Of a stretch of 64,000 nucleotides of DNA, positions 22,021-33,159 are shown piece after piece. Location of the stretch: contig CM073887.1 of the NCBI GenBank assembly GCA_037176705.1, positions 85,198,348-85,262,347 on the forward strand, read 5' to 3'. The notes below the pieces were generated by a model. It did not search any database and was not told the origin of the DNA. It saw nothing but the letters and a program-made list of their open reading frames with translations. Origin of the DNA: Molossus alvarezi (Eukaryota; Chordata; Mammalia; Chiroptera; Molossidae). Both the position numbers and the translations under genes were made by a program. The stretch's first letter is position 1, and each line of letters begins with the position of its first letter.

Positions 22021-22460
22021 TCCTGCTTTTACCATTGCCATATTCTAATCTGTTCTCTACATAGAGGCCACCGTGATCTTTTAAAGTCAAGAATCTAAAC
22101 ATGTAATTTCTCCCATTTGAAAACTCTCTACTGGCTGCCCGTTGATCTTAAAAGAAAACTCAAACTTTCTGTGATGCCCATGCCCAGTGAACTGGCCCCA
22201 GCCCACTCCTTCTCCAACAACCCCTTCCCATCCAATAATCTAAGTGTCTTCCCACTCAGTCTGTTTTCTTTTCTCCATAGTTTTTTTTTTTTTTTTTTTT
22301 TTTTTTTACCATCACCTGATATTTGCTTGTTTCTTGTGCATCTTCCTCCTCCTACTCCCAATGACTATGAAACCATGTGTGTCTTAGGTACAATTTCTCA
22401 GGCCCTTAACAATGCATGGCACATAGGAAGTAGGTACTCAAATATTTGTTGGATGATGGT
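22020..22460 (+). repeat. L2 LINE 3' region
   Basis: L2 landmarks 'accgtgatcttttaaagtcaa', 'ctctctactggctgcccgt' and a tail ending 'tactcaaatatttgttggatg'. A 27-bp T run (22281-22307) sits inside it. Confidence 0.65.
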
Positions 22461-22534
22461 TGGTGGATGATAAGGTCACACAGGGAGTTGGATCTCAATT
22501 AGAGGACATTATTAAAATCAGGCTACATTTAAAC

Positions 22535-22735
22535 TTTTTAAAAATATGTTTTCATTGATTATTTTAGAGAGAGAGGAAGGGAGAGAGAGAAAAACATTGA
22601 TTGGCTGCCTCCTGCACGCCCCCTACTGGAGATTGAGCTGGCAATACAGGCATGTGCCCTGACTGGGAATTGAAGCAGGACCTCTCAGTCCTTGGGACGA
22701 TGCTCAATCCACCGACCCACACCAGCAGGGCTGTT
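22535..22735 (-). repeat. Ves SINE, type B
   Basis: Reversed: TTTCATTGATTATTTTAGAG, GA tract, TGCCTCCTGCACGCCCCC and the end CACACCAGCAGGGCT. Confidence 0.92.
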
Positions 22736-22845
22736 TGAACTTTCTACAAGGCTTCAGGGAATGATATTTCTTAAAAGTATATAATGAATATTTTTTTCTA
22801 AGTATTCAGAATGGGCAAGACTACACTTTAGAAAGAAGAAAGCTG

Positions 22846-23138
22846 TTCTGGCTGGTTTGGCTCAGCAGTTAGAGCATTGGCCTGTGGACTGAAGTGCAAT
22901 GGGTTTGTTTCCTGATCAAGGGCATGAACCTAGGTTGCAGGTTCGATCCCCAGCCCTGGTTGGGACCATGCGGGAGGCAACCAATCAATGTGTCTCTCTC
23001 ACATTGATGTTTCTCTCTCTCTCTCCCTACCTCCTTATCTAAAAATCAATGACAAAGTATCCTTGGGTGAGGATTAACAAACAAACAAACAAAAAAAACA
23101 ACCAAAAAAAAAAAAAAAACCAAAAAAAAGAAAGAAAG
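22846..23138 (+). repeat. Ves SINE
   Basis: CTGGCTGGTTTGGCTCAGCA to CCTTGGGTGAGGATTAACA, followed by a long (CAAA)n/poly-A tail. AGAAAGCTG occurs on both sides. Confidence 0.95.
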
Positions 23139-25290
23139 CTGGATAAAGAAGACCAGAGTCTATTGACTCTATTCTTGAATGTATAGCAACTGAGAATAAT
23201 TTTGGTAGGAAAGACTAATTTAGATATAAATTTGGAAGGGATATGTAGACAATGTGATTAATTTTGTAAGTGAGTCTAGAGATCCTAGAGATCCAAGACT
23301 GATGTCTTAAGAAGACAGATGAATCTATGTGAGAACAGAACATGAATTGAGTCTTGGTGACACTCATATTAGGGCCCAAGAGAATGAAGAATGAGAAAAA
23401 GACCAGGAGAAAGAATAAAACTGGAGACAGAAAAAGAGAATATAGTTTCAGAGGCACTACTGGTAACAGCTGGCTACTACGAGGACAGGGACAAGTCCCA
23501 AGACCAAAGCACCATCAGCCAGCCATGGCGAGATAGGAGAACACGTCAGCGGAGGCTTTGTTGTGGTGACTTTGCCTGTTTTAAAGCATTAGTTTCTTTA
23601 GGAGTTTGGGTAAGAATAACCTACAACTTGTCTGCAAATCTGCAAGTGAAAAATGCAAATTACTTCCTGGAATTGACTGATCCCTCCTACAACCCCAGCA
23701 CAGCTGTCTGGAGAAGTGGAAAGTGATGCAATGATTCAAAGGAACATTAAGGAAGCTCTCAACCATTCTGTTGATAAGGTCATGTTAGCCGCCTCCCCAA
23801 TCCTCACCTCCCATGTAGAGCAGAGGGGCCTCCAGGACATCCATAGTCCTTTAGTTGCTCTATATTTAGCAGGAGAATCACCTCATATAAACTGGCTTAA
23901 AACAATCTCAGGCTTTAGATTAATTCAATTAAAAGTTCAAGCTGGAGGAAGCTTTACCATCAGCAACACAGCAGAAGCCAGCACATTGGGAAGAGGAGAG
24001 AAGAATGTTGCAGGAGAGTCTCAGCCCTGGAAGATCAGGCCAGAGAGTAACCATGTCCTCTCCTCTCATCTCATCTCAAATTGTGCCCATAAAGAAGAAC
24101 AGAGTTGCTTTTAATGACTGAAAGGTAAATCATCACTAATAATTCTGACCCCCTGTAAAATGTCACCTCAAAAGTTTTCTAGTTGCTGTAATAACCAATT
24201 TCAGGGGCAATCTAAGATGTGGGTTTAATGAGAAGCTATATCCTACAACTCCAGGATAGAATGCACATGGCATTTTATAAGTCTGGACTACACTATTATT
24301 ATGGGCCTATTTCAGGGAGCAATGACCCTAACATATTGGTTACATGTCAGGAGTGTTGGACACTTATTATTAATGTTGCTTTGTTTAATCCTAAAGTAGA
24401 GATAGCCCCATTGTGCAGGTCAGGAAACCATCTCAGGCATCATTTCCCACAGAAACCCAGAGTTCCTATAGCTGTTACATATCAGGGCCAGGACTTCAGC
24501 CTTGATTTGTCTGATCCCTGCATCAGTGCTCTGGTTCACTAAGCTTTGCAGCGAACAATCTGTAAAAAATGTCTTATTAGGAGAACACCCAGTCACCACC
24601 ATGGCACTTAGCATGTAAGATGAGATGCTAGAAAGTAGGGAAGCACATGTTTTAGGCAATGGAAACAATGGGGCCGCCTCACAACAATGGTATGTTTGCC
24701 ACCTAATTGCTGCTCACCCACTCTAAATTCATGAGACTATTTGAATGTGCGTAAGTAAGAGGCCAGTTTGGTACAAGGAGATAAAATACTTTTGCTACTG
24801 AGGAGGCCCAAGCCAGTGCCTGGCTCTAAGACCATTGCCATGGGAACCATTCTATCCTTCTGCCACATTCCAGAAGGTATGGCCATGAGGAACCTTGGAA
24901 GTGGATCCAGGGGTTCAGATGGCTGCCACATTCCTTCAAACCAAATATCAAATATGAGATGGCATAAGCAGAGAAAGCTCAACTTCAAATCAGACAGGGC
25001 CTTTCCTCCCCCTAAGGCATCTTGAGGGAACAGTTTGAAAGTCACAGATTTGGCCAAACCACTTCACTGGGGGACAGTCTGCAAAGCCAGCTGCAAAGCA
25101 AATCCTGGTTTTCACAAGCTTCTCTAGTCACAGCTCAAAGTGTGCTTCCTTCCCTCACAGTGCTATTTGTAGCATCCAGGAGAGCTGGCTATCCTGTCAT
25201 TCTTCACCAGTAGCTTCTGAATTTGAGCTTCAGAGAAAGCCAAACTTGTTATTTAGGCAAACACCACCAACACCATGAACTAACAGGCTT

Positions 25291-25292
<2 letters not shown>
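23139..25292. other. Intergenic, no gene recognised
   Basis: Mostly unique sequence with several chance open frames of 100-130 codons that match nothing I know and lack splice context. A MIR-like stretch lies near 24,340-24,545. Confidence 0.6.
24340..24545. repeat. MIR-like SINE relic
   Basis: It shows 'cattgtgcaggtcaggaaacc' and 'agggccaggacttcagcctt' in MIR order. Worn. Confidence 0.5.

Positions 25293-25340
<48 letters not shown>
25293..25340. repeat. (CA)n microsatellite
   Basis: About 23 uninterrupted AC units. Confidence 0.98.
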
Positions 25341-25341
<1 letters not shown>

Positions 25342-25492
25342 CCTCAGGCCAGCTCTGCTGCTCCTCACACAGAGACACCTGTCCTGGGTAACAGGTGGCT
25401 CTAGGACCTACTCAAGGGAACCTGGACAATCTTATTAATGGTTCTGAGTCATGTTTTCTGGTTGGGGCATTATAGGACACTAAAAAGAGATT

Positions 25493-25678
25493 CTTATTGA
25501 TTTTTATAGCAAGAGGAAGAGGGAGGGGGGAGAGAAACTGACTGGCTACCTCCTGTTTTCTGCAGGCCCCACACTGGGGATGGAGCCTACAACCCAGGCA
25601 TGTGCCCTGACCAGGCATGGAATCAGCCATCCTTTGGTGCATGGGTCAGTGCTCAGCCAACTGAGCCACACCGGCCAG
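25493..25678 (-). repeat. Ves SINE, worn
   Basis: Reversed: TTCTTATTGATTTTTATAGC, GA tract, GCATGTGCCCTGACCAGG and the end CTGAGCCACACCGGCCAG. Confidence 0.9.
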
Positions 25679-25679
25679 T

Positions 25680-27029
25680 ACCTGGACATTTTGTGTTTTT
25701 CTATGCATTTCTCGATGTAGCCAAGCTTTGACTGTGAGCATCTTTCATGAACTGAGAACTGTGTTAAATTAAGATATATTTCATCATCCAAGAGTTGGCT
25801 ACTCTAAAGCAGTATTTTTTTCACTTTAAATTAACGCAGCCTCCAGAAATGTGTTGAGCATTAACTACCAATAACCCTGCTCCTCCTCCAAGTTAACCAT
25901 TGAATACTCACACCAGCTTCTACGTGCTCCAGTTCTCTGCATGTGAACTTTGGGGCTCATTACAAAAGGGGAACTTCATACATAGTTCTGGGTCTCGTTC
26001 CTCTTCTTTGCCTGTACTGTGGACATTTTTTGATATCAGTGATATCACTAACAGACAGTTTTTCAAAGAAGGTGGGATTAGTTTTAAGCTAAAACTACAC
26101 ATGGGGTTGGAGTGAGTGAAGCTTGTTCCCCAGAAAGAACTGAGCTGACCTCTGCTCCAAGGTGTGCAGGTCAGCAAGCTGACGCTGTCAGGGCTGGGTG
26201 GTATTTCTGGGCAGGAGTTTCAGGCTGCAGGAACAGAGCCCCATCTTGGCATCCTTTGGCTCCCCATAGGGATTTGTCAACATTCAAAAGACACATCCAG
26301 ACACTATGTTTGATGCAGGGAGGCACACAGCCAGACCTCCCTCCAGGGCTCACACTAGCCCAGAGGGGAGGTAGGTGTCACAGCAAAGAAGGAGGCAGAA
26401 GCCAGGCACTCTTCCCAGTGATCCCACCTCCCAGGCTTGGGAAGGCTTTGTGGGAGGGGCAACAGGTGAAAATATCCGAAGAGATATTTCAGGGAGAGAG
26501 AACATAAGCAAAGGCACAGGACACAGATCCGCAGGCTGCTGTGTGATCACCAACAACTCTACACACCCTGCAAACTCCCATCTGGGCTTCACAGAATAAA
26601 GGTATACCGGCATCTGCCATATCCTCCTCACCCATTCTGGAAACAAGCCAAGAGCCTCTGAGCACAGTTTCTGTAAACCAAGGCTGAGTTCAACAAGGAG
26701 AGACCTGCTGAGTCCATCTGGGAGCTGCTGGCTTTGGAACGGCAAGATTGCAGCACCTTGCCAGGGTCCTCGAACATGGCTTGTTACCTGAGTCAGAGCA
26801 AGGTGTCTGGTCAGCCGCTAGAAAGAGGGTTTGAGGAGGACACAGCCACACCAGGAGCCCCCGACACCCTCACGCACAGGAATGAGCCACCACCCACTTA
26901 TTACTCATCTGGCAGGGAGCTGCAGCCTCCAGCTCCCTGGGTGGCCTTAAATGCCCTCAGCAGGCGGCAGGTGTTTGGGGGCGTTTTGCCCTTCCCCACT
27001 GGGCTGGTTTCTGATGTAAGCTAATGGTG
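25680..27029. other. Intergenic unique DNA, moderately GC-rich
   Basis: No repeat or gene recognised. 26,100-27,000 is richer in GC than its surroundings but CpG-poor. Its open frames lack conserved motifs. Confidence 0.55.
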
Positions 27030-27155
27030 CTTAGCCCTGGATGCACACTGGAATCACATGAGTAGCTCTGAACACCCTGCACCTGGGTCTTAGGGCAGAG
27101 ACTGAGTTGGTCTGCGGGGGCCAGGTCTCCAGGTGATTCTCATGTCCCAGTGAGG
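27030..27155. repeat. Possible hAT-Charlie MITE relic
   Basis: 'ctggatgcacactggaatcacatgagtagct' and 'caggtgattctcatgt' face each other as in MER5/MER58-like elements. Short and worn. Confidence 0.4.
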
Positions 27156-27419
27156 GACAGACAGGAGCCTCCAAGGCACCATGTACCTTCAGGCTTTGCA
27201 GCTGCAGCCTTTTGAGACCCTCAGAAAAAGTATTAAATGTGAGGGGCAGGGGCATCTCCCTCCAGGAAGGGTTGTATTCTGGGTGTTTAAGGTTTCTGGG
27301 ATGGCTAAAGAAGCCCCTTTCTAAAAGCAGAGTATTCAGCTTCAAGTTGATGTTGAGCAGTTAACACATGTTTATACCCATGATATGCAAGGAGGTAGGG
27401 TGGTGGGGTTAGTTAGTAT

Positions 27420-27790
27420 TGAAATGGAAATAGGAACAAATTTTCATGTATTTATTTAACAAATATTTATCCAGTCTCCATTGTGTGCCAGGCCCAGACA
27501 TGTGATAGTGAACAAGATGACCTGGTCTCTGCCCTCCCATCAGGAGCAGAGATGGGTTCTCCCAGCACAGTGGAAGCAGGACAGCAATTGGGGCAACACA
27601 GGACCAGTGAGGTCCAGGAGGGCTTCCTGGAAGAGGCAGTACTGAAGGCAAGTCCTCAGGAATAAACAGTTAGCAGGTGAAAAATATGCTCCAGGCAGAG
27701 GGAACCACATAGGAAAAGGCACCCTGGCAAGATAATTTGCCACAGTTCCCCTGGGAACACAGGCTGTTCAGGATTGTCAGAGAAACAATG
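27420..27790. repeat. Ancient interspersed repeat (L2/L3-like), unassigned
   Basis: 'aacaaatatttatccagtctccattgtgtgccaggc' with 'gtgaacaagatgacctggtctctgccct' is a common old mammalian repeat motif. Similar sequence recurs near 39,785-39,890. Confidence 0.45.
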
Positions 27791-27903
27791 AGGTCAGGTG
27801 CCAGGGTAGAGATGGGCTGGTGTACAGGGGCGGGGGTGGTGGGAGCTGTCCATCCTGGTCCAAGCAGGAGGGGATTGGATTGCACTGTCTGAAATGGGTT
27901 TTA

Positions 27904-28156
27904 TTTATTTTTTATTTATTTTTTTATCCTCACCTGAGGACATTTTTCCATTTTTTGCACAGATAGAGTGGGAGGGAGAGAGAGTGGGAGAGAGAAACAT
28001 CGTCGTGAAAGAGACACATCGAGTGGCTGCCACCAGCACGACTAACCAGGGCCGGGGACAAACTGCAACCGAGGTACATGCCTTTAGTGGGAACCGAACC
28101 CGGGTCTCTCCGGACGGCAGGCCAATGCTCTAACCGCTGAGCCAAACCGGCCAGGG
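27904..28156 (-). repeat. Ves SINE, type A, with 15-bp duplication
   Basis: Reversed full element. CTGAAATGGGTTTTA is repeated exactly at 27889-27903 and 28157-28171. Confidence 0.97.
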
Positions 28157-28171
28157 CTGAAATGGGTTTTA

Positions 28172-29266
28172 AACCAATGATAAACTGACTACAAGTCTGT
28201 TTGCTTTTTATCATCATGAGCCAGCGATTCTGAACAGTGTCAGTGAACAGCACCCACCTTGTTCCTCACTCTCTGAAAGGGTTTGGACTTTGTCCTGAGG
28301 GCAACAGGGAGCCCTGAAGGCCTCAGCAGGGTTGTGCTCCTATTTGCATTGTTTTTACTTTTTCATTAGGGAAAGTTCCAAATTCATAAAAGCAGAGAGA
28401 ACAGTATGAACGAATCCTCAAGTACTTGTCACTCAGGTCCAATCAACACCATCTTCTTTCTTCTACCCCCACGTTCTTCATTTCGTAGTCATTGATTTTT
28501 GCTGGGGTGTTTTAAAGAATATATCATACATCATATCATTGCACCCATAAATATTCAGAAGAAATGCCTAACAGATAAGACTTTAAAAACTAAAACCAAA
28601 TGACCCCAATCTTATCTAACAGAATCAATAATCATTCTGAGTGTCATTTTGGAATATTTAGGCTAGTTTTGGGAGGTAAGAGAGGGATTCTTTCTGGGGT
28701 GGGGCTGAATGGAGGGGGAGCAGACAGAAGGTGGCTGGAGGTAAGAGTGGAGAGAGGAGGGTGTGATCCCAGGATGCTCTGGTTACAGGAAGTGAGGGAT
28801 GCGGAGAAGCAGGGACTCTGAGAGGGTGAAGTGTGGAGTTCGGGGCTGGACCCTCACACCCAAGTGCCTGAAGGACATTGAGGTGCGGATGCAGCAAAGG
28901 CCAGTCAGTTCAGAGCTGGGTAGGACTCAGTGACCCACTGAAGGTGGTGCTGGGTGACAATAACACAGACACACAGCTGATGCCATGGTTTTAAACTGGT
29001 GGCTGGTGAATGACAGTGTCAGAAGAGGAGCATCCAGGATGACTTGTGGAGGCATGACCCTGCAGGATTCAAGGCTCTCAAGAAGGATGGTCCCAGGATT
29101 TCCAGTTGTTATTGTTTTTTTTTGTTGTTTGTTTTGTTTTGTTTTTTGAGACAACCCACCTCTTATCACCTCCATCTGGGACCCTCTCATCTCATCACAG
29201 CTATCCCTGCTTTGGCCTATGTCCCTATAGGCTTTTCCACACACAGCTGAGGGATCCTTTACCAGT
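28172..29266. other. Intergenic, unique plus old L1M-like relic
   Basis: Bases about 28,365-28,620 resemble an old L1 3' region ('aattcataaaagcagagagaacagta', 'gctggggtgttttaaag'). The remainder is unassigned, with no coding signal. Confidence 0.5.
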
Positions 29267-29454
29267 GGTTCTCAACCTGTGGGTCGTGACCCCTTTGGGG
29301 GTCAAATGACCCTTTCACAGGGGTTGCCTAAGACATAACAGTAGCAAAATTACAGTTATGAAGTAGCAACGAAAATAATTTTATGGTTGAGGGTCACCAC
29401 AACATGAGGAACTGTATTAAAGGATGGCGGCATTAGGAAGGTTGAGAACCACTG
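29267..29454. mobile_element. Nonautonomous hAT element, SPIN-like
   Basis: 188 bp with perfect terminal inverted repeats CAGTGGTTCTCAACCT / AGGTTGAGAACCACTG (the left arm continues GTGGGTCGTGACCCCTTTGG). The interior has GACCCTTTCACAGGGGTTGC and GGGTCACCACAACATGAGGA. This is the SPIN/URR1 group of hAT elements. It has no open frame. An 8-bp target duplication was not evident. Confidence 0.85.
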
Positions 29455-29489
29455 CAACATTTAAGTCAGGTTATACTACTTTGCTACTT

Positions 29490-29960
29490 GAACATCAATT
29501 GCTCCCTGATATCTGTATAATCAGCTATGAGGCCCTTCATACTCTGCCTTGCCCCCCATCCTGTTCCTCCTGACCTCACTCCCACACTGCCCTGTTCCAG
29601 CCACCCTGGCCTCATCACTGTCCCTCAAACACATCAGGCCCACACTGGCCACAGGGCCTTTGCACCTGCTGTTCCCTGTGTCTCCCTCACTCCCTAAATT
29701 CAGGTCTGTGTTTAGAGACCATTCCTGATCACCCTGTCTAAACTCAAACCTTACCCCAACCCTGCATTCCCATCTGACTTATTTTATTTAATTCTTCTCC
29801 CTAGCAGCACTTGTTAATGTGTGAAATGCAATACATTTACTGCTTGTTCCCCTGCCCCAAATAGAACATAAGCTCCATGAGGTAAGGGTGTTGTCTGGTT
29901 CACTTGCTGCTTTATATCCAATGCCAGGAAGAGTCATTGCTCATTAATTTGTTGAATGCA
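29490..29960 (+). repeat. L2 LINE 3' region
   Basis: L2 landmarks in order: 'cagggcctttgcacctgctgttcc', 'gaacataagctccatgaggtaa', 'ttgttgaatgc'. Confidence 0.75.
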
Positions 29961-30500
29961 GACATGGGCATGCTGGCCTCAAAGCCCAGCACTCCCCCTG
30001 TTCCTCACTGTGTTGCAGGTGTCCCTCCTCCATCACCCAGGATATTCTCAGGATATATAGTGGGTGGTGCTCATACCCTTCCCAAACCAAGTATGGAGCT
30101 GGCACCCTTTGAGTAGATCTAACCAATTCACTACAAAGTGCCCACAGTCATTACCCTAAGGACTCAGAAAAGCACTTTGGATGGAATCTGAGTCCTCAGC
30201 TGGAAGTCACGGCACTCTCCTTTACTCCTAAGCCCCAGTTATGTGTAAGGGTCACATGGTCCACCAGGCTGGGAGCCTGATGCTGGGCTTCCCCCTTCCT
30301 ATCTCCTGACCCTCCACTGAGACCTGCTCCTCAGCCCTCCTCTGCGCTGACCCCTGGGGGCCACATGTCCACTGGTCTGAGGTCACATTCCTCCTGTAAG
30401 ACCTCTCCAACAAACTCTTACATGGCATTCTCATGACTGAATTACCTGGATGGTTTGCGACCTCGTTTGTTTAAGCCGCCTTGACTCCTCTGTCGCAGTA
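29961..30500. other. Intergenic unique DNA
   Basis: No repeat, RNA gene or coding exon seen. Confidence 0.6.
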
Positions 30501-30504
30501 GGAA

Positions 30505-30580
30505 CTACCAGTCTTACTTTACAGAGTGGGAAACTGAGGCTGCCAATATCCATTCAACTTGCCTGAGGTTACATGATGGC
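30505..30580. repeat. MIR relic
   Basis: 'ttacagagtgggaaactgaggc' and 'cttgcctgaggttacatga' are the MIR core. Confidence 0.65.
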
Positions 30581-30634
30581 GGAAGACCAGGTCTGTCTGG
30601 CCCTATCTTGCCTAGGCCGGGATGGCACCTGACT

Positions 30635-31030
30635 GTTTTAAGTTGTAAAATACACATCAAATTGACCATTTTAACCAGTTTGAGTATATGGTTCAGTGGC
30701 ACTAAATGTATTCATATCTTTTGTGACCACCACTACCAGCCATCAGAACTATTTTCATTTTGTAAATGGAAACTCTGCACGCATGAAACACGACCTCCCC
30801 ATTTCCCCTCCATAGCCCCTGGCAACCACTGTTCTTTCTGTCTCTGTGAATTTGACCACTTTAGGTCCTTCATATAAGGGGAATTATACATTTGTCCTTT
30901 TCCAACTAGCTTATTTCATTAGCAGAATGTCCTCAAGTTTCATCCATGTTGTAGCATGTGTCAGAATCCCCTTCCTTTTGATTTATTTCTGTAAATCAAG
31001 AACACTTTTCTATGTTTTTGTGGTATCATA
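30635..31030 (-). mobile_element. Old L1M 3' fragment
   Basis: 'ttaaccagtttgagtatatggttcagtggcac', 'gaccaccactaccagccatcagaac' and 'tagcttatttcattagcagaatgtcctcaag' read as the reverse complement of an old L1 3' end. Confidence 0.65.
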
Positions 31031-31039
31031 AATCCTGCT

Positions 31040-31638
31040 GTTTACAGTGGCACCCCAAGCACATGGTGCTGGGGGTGCAGCCTCCCCTGGCAGGGAGGAT
31101 GACTTATCATTGACATCATTAATAACGGTCAGCGCAGTATGGGAATAAAAGAAGATTAATTTCTGCTCAGTTTTCATTATTATTTTTAATGCTCTATAGT
31201 CAATGCACCCCTTGTTGCCCATACCCCTGGCCAACTGCTTTCACCATTCCCCAACTTGGTACATCACTGGTTATTTATAAATATCTATTCATTATATTAT
31301 TAATATAAAAAAGGGTTTTGAAAAAAAACCCCTGAAATTGGAGAGTTGATGACAATCCCTCATGGGATTCCAGGATGGTTTTGTGCTCAAGGTCAGTCTC
31401 TGGGGGTCCACTGGCTCCTGATGAAGGCAGCTGTCAAACATCCTTGGCCTCTGCATCAGGAGTGTGCACACGCGCGCGTGCGGGCGCATGTGTGTCTGTG
31501 CTCACACGTGTTTGAAAGTCCCCAGGTGCTGAAGGGACTTGAAATGCCCAGATGTTGACCCTTGAGCATCTGATTTTTGACTCTTGGTAGATACTATCTG
31601 GCTCAGAACAGGAGATGAGGAGAAAAGGGGATGTTAAG
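31040..31638. other. Intergenic with purine-pyrimidine alternation
   Basis: Unique DNA. 31,466-31,510 alternates purine and pyrimidine (CACACGCGCGCGTGCGGGCG, then ATGTGTGTCTGTG). No gene. Confidence 0.6.
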
Positions 31639-31883
31639 CCCTGGCTGGTTTGGCTTAGCGGTTAGAGTGTCAGCCCAGGGACCGAAGAGTCTTGGGTTCA
31701 ATTCCCAGTCAAGGGCACATGTCTGGTTGTGGGTCTATCCCTGGTCCAGTCGGGGTCATGTGGGAAGCAACCAATTGATGTATATTTCTCACGTTGATGT
31801 TTCTCTCTGTCCCTCCCTCCCACTCTATCTGAAAAATACAGTGGAAAAATATCTTTGGGTGAGGATTAAACAAAACAAAAAAG
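31639..31883 (+). repeat. Ves SINE
   Basis: GCCCTGGCTGGTTTGGCTTA to TTGGGTGAGGATTAAACAA. Flanks AAAGGGGATGTTAAG and AAAGGGGATATTAAG form a near-perfect target duplication. Confidence 0.95.
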
Positions 31884-31899
31884 AAAGGGGATATTAAGA

Positions 31900-32380
31900 A
31901 AAGATATAGATAAGTGGAAAGACAGCAAAGGAAACTAAAGGCTGATTATTTATCAGAGGGCTCTCCAGGAAAATTAGAACCCGAATTCCTCCACACAGTC
32001 ATTATTTCCTAGAAGTGTGTTCTAGGAAAGTGTGTTTTATGCGCTGTTTCAGCACCATCGCTCCCAGTTTTCTCATCCACCTGAGTGTCTTAGCGTTTTC
32101 TTTTCTGGAGGTGTGAGGGCAGTCTACAAAATTTTCTACTCATTGGGGCCTCTAAATAGCAGAAGCAGAAATCACACCTGGAGTCCACGGTCATGTGAGG
32201 CCTTTTCCTGACACCATGTACCTGGAGCTGGACTGTGGACAAGGCTTTATCTGGAAATATCTACTGGGCAACCTTCTGTGCTGGCCTCCTTAAAGTGCAG
32301 AAGTTAGCCAGACAGGGGCCCTGCAGCCAAGGAATTTAGAACTCACAGCTGTCACTGCTGAGTACCTAGGCTCTAATAAT
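31900..32380. other. Intergenic unique DNA
   Basis: Nothing recognised. Confidence 0.6.
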
Positions 32381-32396
32381 CACAGTGGACCTTTTT

Positions 32397-32638
32397 TTTT
32401 TTATCCTCACCCGAGGGCATTTTTCCATTTTTTGTTCAGATAGAGCGGGAGGGAGAGAGAGGAGAGAGAGAGAGAGAAACATTGATGTGAAGGGACATAT
32501 CGAGTGGCTGCCACCCGCACGACCAACCAGGGCTGGGGACAAACTGCAACTGAGGTACGTGCCCTTAGCGGGAACCGAACCCGGGTCTCTCTGTACCGCA
32601 GGCCGACGCTCCAAACGCTGAGCCAAACCGGCCAGGGC
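32397..32638 (-). repeat. Ves SINE, type A, with 16-bp duplication
   Basis: One of the least diverged copies. CACAGTGGACCTTTTT is repeated exactly at 32381-32396 and 32639-32654. Confidence 0.97.
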
Positions 32639-32899
32639 CACAGTGGACCTTTTTGTCCACTATTATCACCTTACTCATATAACAACCTGGTGAGACAGAT
32701 AGTATTATCATCACAGATGAGAAAGTGAGGTAGGTATTCAAAGACAGCACTGTGTATCCAGCATGACAATCCGCTCCCTGCGATGGCTCTGTGGGGCGCA
32801 TGCTGTCTTCACAGAGTACAGGAGAACAGGAGGAGAATAAGGACAAGGTATGTGCCAACCCGCTCCCTGGCCCCAGAGAGTGTGCCATAAATATATACT

Positions 32900-33150
32900 G
32901 AATTGATGGATGGATGAATGAGTGGATAGATGGATGAATAATAATAATGATGGATGGATGGATAGATGATGGATAAATGAATGATGAATGGATGGATGGT
33001 GAATGAGTGGATGAGTAAATGATGAATAGATGAATGGATGGATGGATGATGGATGATGGATGGACAAATGGGTGGATGATGGATGGATAAGTGAGTAGAT
33101 GGATAGATGAGTGGATGATGGGTGGATAAAAAATGGATGGATGAATAAAT
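32900..33150. repeat. (TGGA)n / (GATG)n tetranucleotide array
   Basis: About 250 bp of imperfect TGGA, TGAA and TAGA units. Open frames on its minus strand are artefacts of the repeat. Confidence 0.95.
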
Positions 33151-33159
33151 AAGAGATTA

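Noticed and set aside
23391..24114. Pair of overlapping 111- and 132-codon frames
   Set aside because: No known motif, no splice logic, AT-rich intergenic DNA where such frames arise by chance.
32900..33150. CRISPR-like array
   Set aside because: A tetranucleotide satellite without spacers in a mammalian genome.
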